64,000 bases of DNA from Chryseobacterium paridis (GTDB lineage: Bacteria > Bacteroidota > Bacteroidia > Flavobacteriales > Weeksellaceae): the NCBI RefSeq assembly GCF_016595215.1, contig NZ_JAENHK010000005.1, positions 142,100-206,099 of the forward strand, given 5' to 3'. The notes beneath the pieces are model-generated. The model had not been told where the DNA came from and ran no database searches. It worked only from the letters and a program-made list of their open reading frames with translations. Position 1 is the stretch's first letter, and each line of letters opens with the position of its first letter. Made by a program: the position numbers and the translations under genes. Shown piece after piece: positions 50,011 through 57,159 of this stretch.

Positions 50011-50859
50011 ATGGAAGTTTTAAAAAATAAAAAAACACTTCAGGATTTCATTGAAAGACAGAAAGAAATGGGAAAAAAGATTGGGTTCGCACCCACGATG
50101 GGAGCGTTACACAATGGACATCTTTCCCTTTATGAAATAGCTCGGGAAGAAAATGATCTTGTTATTTCTTCAATTTTTGTTAATCCCACTCAATTTAATA
50201 ATTCTGATGATTTAGCAAAATATCCTCGGGATATCAATAGAGACATTCTTATTTTAGAAAATTCAGGATTGGTGGATGCAGTTTACGTTCCGGAAGTCAC
50301 AGATATTTACCCTGAAAAAGCAGAAAGCCAACATTACGATTTTGATGGTTTAGAAAATGAAATGGAAGGAAAGTCAAGACCAGGTCATTTCGATGGTGTT
50401 GGAACAGTTGTAGAAGAACTTTTCAGACAAATACGACCGGACAATGCCTATTTTGGAGAAAAGGATTTTCAGCAATTAGCAATCATTAAAAAAATGGTTG
50501 AAAAAAAACAACTGCCCATAAAAATTACCGGAGTTCCAATTTACAGAGCTGAAAACGGCTTGGCATTGAGTTCAAGAAACCAACGACTTCACGAAGACCG
50601 GAGGGAAACTTCAAAAATCATTTCTGAAACATTAAAAAAGGTGAATGATTGGTTTAGAGTAATTACAGTTCCAGAAATTAAAGAAAGAGTTATCGACATC
50701 TTCGACCATCAACATGGTATGAAACTGGAATATTTTATGATTGCTGATGAAAACTCACTAAAAGAAACAGATTTCTTCTATAAAGATAAATCTTACAGAG
50801 CTTTTATAGTTGTTGTTGTAGATGGCGTGAGACTGATTGACAATATGCATTTAGATTAA
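50011..50859 (+). CDS. panC: Pantothenate synthetase
   Basis: 282 residues, the normal length. It has the HIGH-type motif in APTMGALHNGHLSLYEIA (H34, H37), the family signatures SIFVNPTQFNNSDDLAKYPR and RPDNAYFGEKDFQQL, and the KMSKS-like loop GLALSSRNQRL. It condenses pantoate and beta-alanine using ATP in the coenzyme A pathway, in the cytoplasm. The start at 50011 (MEVLKNKKTL) is set by the conserved N-terminus and by the promoter element at 49983-49990. It is divergent from the glycogen-synthase-like gene; panD and panB are not nearby. Confidence 0.97.
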   Translation: MEVLKNKKTLQDFIERQKEMGKKIGFAPTMGALHNGHLSLYEIAREENDLVISSIFVNPTQFNNSDDLAKYPRDINRDILILENSGLVDAVYVPEVTDIYPEKAESQHYDFDGLENEMEGKSRPGHFDGVGTVVEELFRQIRPDNAYFGEKDFQQLAIIKKMVEKKQLPIKITGVPIYRAENGLALSSRNQRLHEDRRETSKIISETLKKVNDWFRVITVPEIKERVIDIFDHQHGMKLEYFMIADENSLKETDFFYKDKSYRAFIVVVVDGVRLIDNMHLD

Positions 50860-50877
50860 AGAACATCTATAAAAAAT

Positions 50878-50903
50878 CAAAGGCTTCCGGAAGGAAGCCT
50901 TTG
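50878..50903. terminator. Terminator between panC and the tRNA array
   Basis: CAAAGGCTTCC-GGAA-GGAAGCCTTTG stem of 11 bp. On the minus strand a T-rich tail follows, so it mainly ends the tRNA-Lys/Leu/Lys transcript and also lies 19 bases after panC. Confidence 0.8.
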
Positions 50904-50957
50904 AACACCAAATCACAAAATATTAATATGAAAAAAATTTACTTTTCAGTAAACTTG

Positions 50958-51030
50958 TGACCCGGCTGGGATTCGAACCCAGGACCCATACATTAAAAGT
51001 GTATTGCTCTACCAGCTGAGCTACCGAGTC
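50958..51030 (-). tRNA. tRNA-Lys (anticodon TTT), copy 2
   Basis: 73 bases: acceptor arms GACTCGG / CCGGGTC with discriminator A, D-arm TAGCTCAGCTGGTAGAGCA, anticodon loop CTTTTAA, T-loop GGTTCGAATCC. It is identical to the copy at 51215-51287. Confidence 0.96.
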
Positions 51031-51096
51031 GGTCTTAAATTTCTAATTTACAAATTTTAAATCAATGTACAATTTAAAATTTATTTTTCTTTGCAG

Positions 51097-51179
51097 TGCC
51101 TGCGACTGGACTCGAACCAGCACATCCTTAGGAAACCACCCCCTCAAGATGGCGTGTCTACCAATTTCACCACGCAGGC
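51097..51179 (-). tRNA. tRNA-Leu (anticodon GAG)
   Basis: 83-base class II tRNA: acceptor arms GCCTGCG / CGCAGGC with discriminator A, anticodon loop TTGAGGG (GAG), a medium-long variable arm, T-loop GGTTCGAGTCC. It sits between the two tRNA-Lys copies. Confidence 0.95.
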
Positions 51180-51214
51180 AAAAAAATTACAGAATATAGT
51201 AAAATTTTTGCTAG

Positions 51215-51287
51215 TGACCCGGCTGGGATTCGAACCCAGGACCCATACATTAAAAGTGTATTGCTCTACCAGCTGAGCTACCGAGTC
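51215..51287 (-). tRNA. tRNA-Lys (anticodon TTT), copy 1
   Basis: 73 bases, identical in sequence to copy 2 and first in the transcript; same TTT anticodon. The Lys-Leu-Lys array shares one promoter upstream and one terminator downstream. Confidence 0.96.
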
Positions 51288-51342
51288 GGCCACTTATTTT
51301 AAACAATTTTCATTTAAGTAATGTCCCTTGTTTTAAGTGGTG

Positions 51343-51372
51343 CAAAGATATAACTTTTTTTAATTTCTCAAA
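51343..51372 (-). promoter_or_regulatory. Promoter of the tRNA-Lys/Leu/Lys array
   Basis: On the minus strand TTTG (51372-51369), 18 bases, then TATCTTTG (51350-51343), close to the TTTG-N19-TAnnTTTG consensus. The tRNA begins about 50 bases downstream of the expected start. Confidence 0.75.
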
Positions 51373-51403
51373 ACTTTTTCGCAAATTTGTTTAAAAATAT
51401 TTC

Positions 51404-51919
51404 ATGATAATTTCACTAGTTGGATACATGGGTTGTGGCAAATCACACATTTCCAAAATTTTAAGCGAAAAAATAAATTTTAAATTAATTGACCTAGATA
51501 AAGAGATTTCCAGGCGAAATAAATTAACTATTCCAGAAATCTTCGAAAAAAAGGGAGAAATCTACTTTAGAAAGCTGGAAAGAGAAACTTTGGAAGAAAT
51601 ACTTGCGACAGAAGAAAATCTTATTTTAAGTTTAGGGGGAGGAACACCTGTCTACTATAATAATATGGAGATCATTAATAATAACTCTAAAAGTATTTTC
51701 CTGAAAGCATCCGTTAAAACACTAACAGAAAGGCTTTCGAAACAAAAAGAAAAAAGGCCATTAATAGCTAATATTTCTGATGAAAACCTTCCTGAGTTCA
51801 TTGCTAAGCATTTATTTGAGAGAAATGAATTCTATAATAAAGCTTTGATCAGTATCAATACAGATTCAAGAGAACCTGAAGATATCCTGAATGAAATTAT
51901 TGAAAAACTTTATTTATGA
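51404..51919 (+). CDS. aroK: Shikimate kinase
   Basis: 171 residues, normal for AroK. The Walker A loop is GYMGCGKS (residues 7-14), the shikimate-binding DxD is LIDLDKEI (D30, D32), and the ILSLGGGTPVYY segment and the Arg-rich lid (EKRPLI) follow. It phosphorylates shikimate with ATP in aromatic amino acid synthesis, in the cytoplasm. It lies divergent from the tRNA array and overlaps the 3' end of the S4-domain gene on the opposite strand by six bases, so their ends are tail-to-tail. Confidence 0.96.
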   Translation: MIISLVGYMGCGKSHISKILSEKINFKLIDLDKEISRRNKLTIPEIFEKKGEIYFRKLERETLEEILATEENLILSLGGGTPVYYNNMEIINNNSKSIFLKASVKTLTERLSKQKEKRPLIANISDENLPEFIAKHLFERNEFYNKALISINTDSREPEDILNEIIEKLYL

Positions 51920-52366
51920 TTTTTCTTCAATTTCGTTTTCGATATCATCATTATCGTTTTCTCCGAAAAAGTCGTCCCAATCTGTAAAATCTGAATCAAT
52001 ATCATTTCCCACATATCCGTCTATCTCTCTTCTATCTTTTTTAGTAGGTCGGCCTTCTCCCCTATTTCTGTAATAGTCCTGAGATATTTTACGTAATCTG
52101 AGAAGTTCATATTGTTCTTTGTCAGTAACATCTTTGATATGAAGTGGGACTAGCTTAGCAGCCATCCTGCTTTTAGGAATCTGAATTACTTTAATTTTAT
52201 AGTCAACCTGATTTTTACGGATTTTTATTATATCACCTTCTTTCACCTCCTTAGAAGCCTTTACAACAGAGTCTCCAATGGAAACTCTGTTCTTCTTAAT
52301 CTCCTCAGTTGCAACAGTTCTTGTTTTATAAAAACGAATGCTCCATAAAAATTTATCTATTCTCAT
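51914..52366 (-). CDS. S4-domain RNA-binding protein (HslR/Hsp15-like)
   Basis: 150 residues. The S4 RNA-binding domain occupies about 1-62 (MRIDKFLWSIRFYKTRTVAT, then VSIGDSVVKASKEVKEGDII). A basic stretch (RNRGEGRPTKKDRRE) follows, and the C-terminal tail is highly acidic (DDFFGENDNDDIENE). E. coli Hsp15 binds stalled 50S subunits carrying nascent chains; this shorter acidic-tailed version is common in flavobacteria. It converges with aroK with a six-base overlap. Confidence 0.9.
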   Translation of the reverse strand: MRIDKFLWSIRFYKTRTVATEEIKKNRVSIGDSVVKASKEVKEGDIIKIRKNQVDYKIKVIQIPKSRMAAKLVPLHIKDVTDKEQYELLRLRKISQDYYRNRGEGRPTKKDRREIDGYVGNDIDSDFTDWDDFFGENDNDDIENEIEEKS

Positions 52367-52375
52367 AATTTTTTA

Positions 52376-52383
52376 TACTTTTG
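52376..52383 (+). promoter_or_regulatory. -7 promoter element of the FKBP-like lipoprotein gene
   Basis: TACTTTTG fits TAnnTTTG, 37 bases before the ATG at 52421, just outside the divergent S4-protein start. Confidence 0.55.
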
Positions 52384-52420
52384 CCGTTATATTATTTGTA
52401 AAGTAATTAAAGTTTTTGAA

Positions 52421-53173
52421 ATGAAAAAAATATTTTTATATATCCTTGCCGGATCTTTGTGTTTTTCTGCTTGTAAAAAAGATGATGATCCGCAAACCTT
52501 TGTAGAACCTGATGATGTTGCAGTTCGAAATACTTATGATGACCAGGCAATCCAAAAATTCTTGAATGATAATTATCTGGATACTCAAGGAAATATAAAA
52601 GCTTTTAGTTCTACTGATACTACTGATGATAATGAGAAGAAGCTAGCAGATTTAAATCCTGTTAAACTCCCTTCAGGTGTAATTTATATCGTAAGAGCAG
52701 GTGCACAACCTACTCCTCCGGGAACCGCTATAGGCACTACTGATGTACTTAAAATGATGGTAAGAGCTAGTTATTATTTAGCAACTAATACAGACGGAAC
52801 AGTTGCACTTACACCCTCTTCTGTTTCTCCTTTTCTTGTCAATACAATAAATGGAGGTGGGTCCCCTATTTCTGATCCAATGTGGTATTATGTTAAGAAT
52901 AAAACGTTGACTGATGCTACAACAGATGTAGCAAAACAAAGAAAGTATTATGAAATTGAAGGATTCCAGGAAGGTTTAAAGTACTTTAAAGGATTTCAAA
53001 ATATGGCAGATGGTGATGCTTATAACCTACAGGGTGTAATTCTTGTACCATCAAGAGCAGCTTTTGGAAGAGAAGCACACTATAACTATACAGGCTATTC
53101 TCTTCAGAACAGAACATTTGTATTTAACTTTCAGATTTACGATACAAAAACAAGAACAGCTGCCCAGCAATAA
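52421..53173 (+). CDS. FKBP-like lipoprotein
   Basis: 250 residues. A lipoprotein signal peptide (LCFSACKKDDD, C18) is followed by an acidic linker. The C-terminal part (about 175-250) resembles an FKBP-type peptidyl-prolyl isomerase domain with EGFQEGLKYFKGFQNMADGD, GVILVPSRAAFGRE and FVFNFQIYDTKTR. In Bacteroidota such lipoproteins (GldI-like FKBPs are one group) help folding of exported proteins. Key aromatic residues of the isomerase pocket cannot be judged by eye, so activity is uncertain. It ends at a strong terminator shared with the convergent glutamate-synthase-like gene. Confidence 0.8.
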   Translation: MKKIFLYILAGSLCFSACKKDDDPQTFVEPDDVAVRNTYDDQAIQKFLNDNYLDTQGNIKAFSSTDTTDDNEKKLADLNPVKLPSGVIYIVRAGAQPTPPGTAIGTTDVLKMMVRASYYLATNTDGTVALTPSSVSPFLVNTINGGGSPISDPMWYYVKNKTLTDATTDVAKQRKYYEIEGFQEGLKYFKGFQNMADGDAYNLQGVILVPSRAAFGREAHYNYTGYSLQNRTFVFNFQIYDTKTRTAAQQ

Positions 53174-53184
53174 AAAACAAAAAA

Positions 53185-53206
53185 AACGCTTCATTAATGA
53201 AGCGTT
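53185..53206. terminator. Bidirectional terminator
   Basis: Perfect palindrome AACGCTTCAT-TA-ATGAAGCGTT, flanked by A- and T-runs, between convergent genes at 53173 and 53220. Confidence 0.92.
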
Positions 53207-53219
53207 TTTTTTATCTATT

Positions 53220-54737
53220 CTACGGTCTTGCTTTCTGTCTTACATTTCCTAAAATATCCGGAAAGTAAAGATCTGCAAGATGATCAAATTCATCTCCTCT
53301 CATAAACATAGAGGCATCCACTTCTTCATAAGAACTTCTTCCTGCAGCAGCTATTAGTTCATTACATGTATGAAGGGTATTTTTATGGAAATGATATACT
53401 CTTTCACTTTTATCAGTAACGTCCAGCCCTTTTATTAGCATTTTATCTTGTGTAGCTACACCGGTTGGACAATTATTAGTATTGCATCTGAGAGCCTGAA
53501 TACAGCCTAAAGAAAACATAAATCCTCTGGCATTATTACACATATCCGCCCCCATTGCAACTGCTCTTAAAATATCAAGACTTGTTAATACTTTACCACT
53601 GGCAATAACTCTTAATTTCTTTCTTACATTATAGTTATTAAGCGTTTTATTTACAAAGATTAATGCCGGTTCCAATGGCATTCCTACCCCATCAGAAAAT
53701 TCTGGCGGAGCGGCACCTGTTCCTCCCTCAGCTCCATCTATAGTAATGAAATCCGGGTAAATCTTTAATACATTCATTTGGACACAAATATCTTCAAACT
53801 CTTTTGTATCACCAATACACAATTTAAATCCAACGGGTTTACCTCCTGAAAGTTCTCTTAATTGTTCTACAAATTTCAATAGTCCTGCTGCATTAGAGAA
53901 AGCAGAATGAGATGGTGGTGAAATAATCGTCATCCCTGGTGTTACGTGACGAATCTTGGCGATTTCAGGTGTATTCTTTACACCCGGTAAAACCCCTCCA
54001 TGTCCTGGTTTAGCTCCCTGTGATAATTTAATCTCAATCATTTTCACGTTAGGGAGTGTTGAATACTTTACAAATAAATCAGGATTAAATTTTCCCTCTT
54101 CATCTCTACATCCAAAATACCCTGTTCCAATTTGCCAGCATAGATCTCCACCTTCTAAATGATGGGGAGATATACCACCTTCACCTGTATTATGATAAAA
54201 ATTACCCTTTTTAGCCCCTCTGTTTAACGAGATCTGCGCCCTGTCGCTTAATGCACCAAAACTCATTGCTGATATATTGAACAAAGAAGCATGATAAGGC
54301 TGTGTACATTGTTCTCCTCCTACCCATACTCTTGGTAGTTCTTCTGAAGGCGATTTAGCATAAATAGAATGCTTGATCCCTTCATATTTTCTATGATTAA
54401 CTTCTAACTGCGTTCCAAATGGAACAGTATCACTAAGGTTTTTTGAACGTCTGTAAACAGCAGAACGCTGATTCCTTGGAAAAGGTTTCCCATCCGTTTC
54501 ACGCTCAATAAAATACTGCTGCATTTCAGGAGAAATATCCTCAAAGAAGTACCTAAAATAGCCCAAAACCGGAAAGTTTCTTAAAATTGCATGCTTTGAT
54601 TGTGTAACATTATAAACTCCAACCGCATAAATAATAGTACATAAAACAGGAATCCACCAATCTGCTTTTATTAAAAAAGCTACAGCCCAGGAAACAACTA
54701 AAACAATTGCTCCCCAAAGCAAAAATTTATCTCTCAT
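53220..54737 (-). CDS. FMN-binding glutamate-synthase-family protein
   Basis: 505 residues. Two N-terminal hydrophobic helices (about 5-40) precede the FMN-binding TIM-barrel of the glutamate synthase large-subunit family: FNISAMSFGALSDRAQISLNRG, GEGGISPHHLEGGDLCWQIGTG, KLSQGAKPGHGGVLPG, GAEGGTGAAPPEF, and the cluster segment CIQALRCNTNNCPTGVATQ. There is no glutaminase domain, so it is a stand-alone, membrane-anchored member of unknown electron donor. The start is 54737 because a TAACTTTG promoter element (54756-54763) overlaps the in-frame ATG seven codons upstream. It is monocistronic. Confidence 0.92.
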   Translation of the reverse strand: MRDKFLLWGAIVLVVSWAVAFLIKADWWIPVLCTIIYAVGVYNVTQSKHAILRNFPVLGYFRYFFEDISPEMQQYFIERETDGKPFPRNQRSAVYRRSKNLSDTVPFGTQLEVNHRKYEGIKHSIYAKSPSEELPRVWVGGEQCTQPYHASLFNISAMSFGALSDRAQISLNRGAKKGNFYHNTGEGGISPHHLEGGDLCWQIGTGYFGCRDEEGKFNPDLFVKYSTLPNVKMIEIKLSQGAKPGHGGVLPGVKNTPEIAKIRHVTPGMTIISPPSHSAFSNAAGLLKFVEQLRELSGGKPVGFKLCIGDTKEFEDICVQMNVLKIYPDFITIDGAEGGTGAAPPEFSDGVGMPLEPALIFVNKTLNNYNVRKKLRVIASGKVLTSLDILRAVAMGADMCNNARGFMFSLGCIQALRCNTNNCPTGVATQDKMLIKGLDVTDKSERVYHFHKNTLHTCNELIAAAGRSSYEEVDASMFMRGDEFDHLADLYFPDILGNVRQKARP

Positions 54738-54755
54738 ATCGTTTTTGAATTTTAT

Positions 54756-54763
54756 CAAAGTTA
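54756..54763 (-). promoter_or_regulatory. -7 promoter element of the glutamate-synthase-family gene
   Basis: TAACTTTG on the minus strand. It overlaps the ATG at 54758, so translation must start at the Met at 54737, with a leader of about 12 bases. Confidence 0.65.
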
Positions 54764-55083
54764 AAAAATTACAGAATACTTTCCTGCATCTAATGCATTA
54801 AAAACATTTGAATTTATAGCCATTTTGGTTTTCTTAGTACGTAACCAAAGAAAGAAAATTCTGAATCTTCAAAACTATATTAACAAAATCATGCCACTAC
54901 AGAAAAATACAGGAAATAGTAGCTTCCATCGAACAATGAAATATCAAAAATATTATTAAATATATTTATTAGTGAAGAAATAGGCATAATATCGAAAACC
55001 CATAGAAAATAATCCTCATATCAGAAATGAAGCAAAATTGTTAAATTTTATTGAGAAAAAAGAAAGAAGTTCTTTATACTGGA
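54764..55083. other. Intergenic region
   Basis: 320 bases, A+T-rich, no gene seen. One inverted repeat, TTTGGTT (54824-54830) with AACCAAA (54843-54849), could be a hairpin or protein site. It lies between the upstream side of the glutamate-synthase-family gene and the 3' end of mtaB. Confidence 0.45.
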
Positions 55084-56430
55084 TCAAACCTTTTCTAAAA
55101 AGCTTTCGAAAGAATTAAGTACTGAGACCGTACCGTCTGCTTCAATTTTTTCAAGTCTTAAAAATTCTATTTGATTAACAGAATTCTGCTCAAAATCTTT
55201 TTGAACTCTCACATAATTTTCTGTAAAACCATACATCTTTCCATCTTTATTTTCGTGTTCCCAAAGTACTGGGAGTGTTTTCCCTAATTGGGTTTGATAA
55301 AATGACATTTTTTTCTTTTCGGAAAGAATACGAAGCATTTTATTTCGCTTTTTTCGCTCAGGAATAGGAACTACTCCTTCCATTTCTGCTGCTTCTGTAT
55401 TTTCTCTTTCAGAATAAGTAAAAACATGCAAATAACTGATGGGAAGTTCATTCAGGAAGTTATAAGTTTCCATAAATCGCTCTTCTGTTTCACCTGGAAA
55501 CCCTACAATTACATCTACTCCAATAGCAGCGTGAGGCATAACTTCACGAATTTTACTCACTCTTTCTTTGTACAATTTGGTCAGATAACGACGTTTCATT
55601 TTTTTCAATACATCATCGCATCCTGACTGCAGGGGAATATGAAAATGAGGAACAAAACTTCTACTTTTAGAAACCAGTTCAATACTCTCATCCTTCAGAA
55701 GATTCGGTTCAATTGAAGAAATACGTATTCTTTCAATACCTTCAACCTGGTCAAGTTCAGAAATTAAATCAAGAAAAGTGTGTTCATGTCTTTTATTTCC
55801 AAATTCACCTTTACCATAGTCACCAATATTTACACCGGTAAGAACAATTTCTTTAATGTCCTGTGCTGCAATCTCTTTAGCATTACTCAAAACATTTTCA
55901 ATAGTATCTGATCTGGAGATCCCTCTGGCTAATGGGATGGTACAATACGTACATTTATAATCACACCCATCCTGAACCTTTAAAAAAGCTCTGGTTCTAT
56001 CTCCAATGGAATAACTTCCAATAAAGAAATCTGTCTCTTCAATCTCACAAGAATGAACAACACCCTCACTTTCCGATTTTTCAATATCATCCAGGTAACT
56101 TAGGATGTTAAACTTTTCTTTTGCTCCTAAAACTAAATCAACACCATTTATTTGTGAAATCTCTTCAGGTTTCAACTGGGCATAACATCCCACAATAACA
56201 ACAAGTCCTTCAGGATTTGCTTTCATTGCTCTCTTCACGTGAAGTTTACATTCACGGTCTGCATTTTCAGTTACCGAACATGTATTAATCACATATACAT
56301 CTGCTCTATCATCAAAACTTACCTTATCATAACCAGCATCTGTTAATTGACGGGCAATAGTAGATGTTTCTGCAAAATTTAATTTGCAGCCTAGGGTATG
56401 AAATGCGGCGGTTTTATGAAAATTTGACAT
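55084..56430 (-). CDS. mtaB: tRNA t6A37 methylthiotransferase MtaB
   Basis: 448 residues, a MiaB-family radical SAM enzyme. The N-terminal UPF0004 domain carries three Cys for the auxiliary iron-sulfur cluster (C15 in HTLGCKLNFAET, C51 in INTCSVTENADR, C82 in VGCYAQLKPEE). The radical SAM motif is CDYKCTYC (C156, C160, C163), and a C-terminal TRAM domain follows (about 375-440). The HTLGCKLN start matches the MtaB branch rather than MiaB or RimO. It thiomethylates t6A37, the base made by TsaD, in Lys tRNAs. The start is set at 56430 since the promoter element at 56458-56465 overlaps the further in-frame start. Confidence 0.95.
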   Translation of the reverse strand: MSNFHKTAAFHTLGCKLNFAETSTIARQLTDAGYDKVSFDDRADVYVINTCSVTENADRECKLHVKRAMKANPEGLVVIVGCYAQLKPEEISQINGVDLVLGAKEKFNILSYLDDIEKSESEGVVHSCEIEETDFFIGSYSIGDRTRAFLKVQDGCDYKCTYCTIPLARGISRSDTIENVLSNAKEIAAQDIKEIVLTGVNIGDYGKGEFGNKRHEHTFLDLISELDQVEGIERIRISSIEPNLLKDESIELVSKSRSFVPHFHIPLQSGCDDVLKKMKRRYLTKLYKERVSKIREVMPHAAIGVDVIVGFPGETEERFMETYNFLNELPISYLHVFTYSERENTEAAEMEGVVPIPERKKRNKMLRILSEKKKMSFYQTQLGKTLPVLWEHENKDGKMYGFTENYVRVQKDFEQNSVNQIEFLRLEKIEADGTVSVLNSFESFLEKV

Positions 56431-56457
56431 TTTAATCAGTCCTGAATTTAATGAGTG

Positions 56458-56465
56458 CAAAGATA
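56458..56465 (-). promoter_or_regulatory. -7 promoter element of mtaB
   Basis: TATCTTTG on the minus strand fits TAnnTTTG, 27 bases before the MtaB ATG at 56430, with a leader of about 20 bases. Confidence 0.65.
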
Positions 56466-56498
56466 GTAATTTAAATAAAGACTCTAAATTGATTCGGT

Positions 56499-57089
56499 CT
56501 ATTGTTTATAATCATCCCTAACTTCGGGATCATTTTGAAAACAAACTGGTGACGAATTAGGGTTTATATCAGTAACAATCTGTTTATTTTTCATTTCGAT
56601 ATTAAATTGCTCTGATTTATTTCTTGGGATAGAAAGACTGTTCCAATTATCATTCTTTATCATCTTGGCTATGTAAACAATCTGTCCTATATGATAGGGA
56701 TAATGAGCCAACTGACGAAAAATAGCATCCAGAACCGTATGCCCCTCTCCTCTTATATAAATTATAGAATATAAATTTTCATCATTAATCTGATTCAAGG
56801 CATCGAAAAAACATGCCCATCCTTTTTCCCAGAAATCAATGACTTCCTGTTTGCTTTGAAAAGCATTAATAAATTCTTCATCTCTATTTCTTCCAGATTT
56901 TTCACCATCCTCTGTTAAAAAGGTTGTCCATCTTGAAATCATATTTCCTGCTATGTGCTTTACGATCACAGCAATTGAATTACTCTCCTGGTTATATTGC
57001 CAAAACATCTGTTCATCTGAAAGCTGTTCAAATGATTGATCTCCAAGAGATTTATAATATTCGAATCGTTTGATAAATAGTTCTTTCAT
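56499..57089 (-). CDS. DinB-like (DUF1572) protein
   Basis: 196 residues of the DinB/YfiT four-helix-bundle superfamily. Likely metal ligands are H45 in SIAVIVKHIAGNM and H129/H133 in LAHYPYHIGQIVYIAKM. Family members include thiol transferases (bacillithiol, mycothiol, glutathione type), but most have no known role. The C-terminal tail (about 150-196) is hydrophilic and poorly defined. It is located downstream of the type B secreted protein's 5' side and lies before mtaB; the 68-base gap to mtaB contains the mtaB promoter, so they are independent. Confidence 0.85.
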   Translation of the reverse strand: MKELFIKRFEYYKSLGDQSFEQLSDEQMFWQYNQESNSIAVIVKHIAGNMISRWTTFLTEDGEKSGRNRDEEFINAFQSKQEVIDFWEKGWACFFDALNQINDENLYSIIYIRGEGHTVLDAIFRQLAHYPYHIGQIVYIAKMIKNDNWNSLSIPRNKSEQFNIEMKNKQIVTDINPNSSPVCFQNDPEVRDDYKQ

Positions 57090-57116
57090 ACTTTAAATTT
57101 ATAAAAATTAAAAAAC

Positions 57117-57145
57117 AAAAACCATCTTTTAAAAAGATGGTTTTT
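57117..57145. terminator. Terminator hairpin before the type B secreted protein gene
   Basis: Inverted repeat AAAACCATCTTTT / AAAAAGATGGTTTTT, T-rich on both outer sides, 15 bases after the stop of the 57160-59262 gene. A terminator for that minus-strand gene. Confidence 0.85.
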
Positions 57146-57159
57146 ACTATTTATCAATA

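Noticed and set aside
51091..51276. Plus-strand open frame across the tRNA-Leu and tRNA-Lys genes
   Set aside because: It is a translation of the antisense of tRNA genes.
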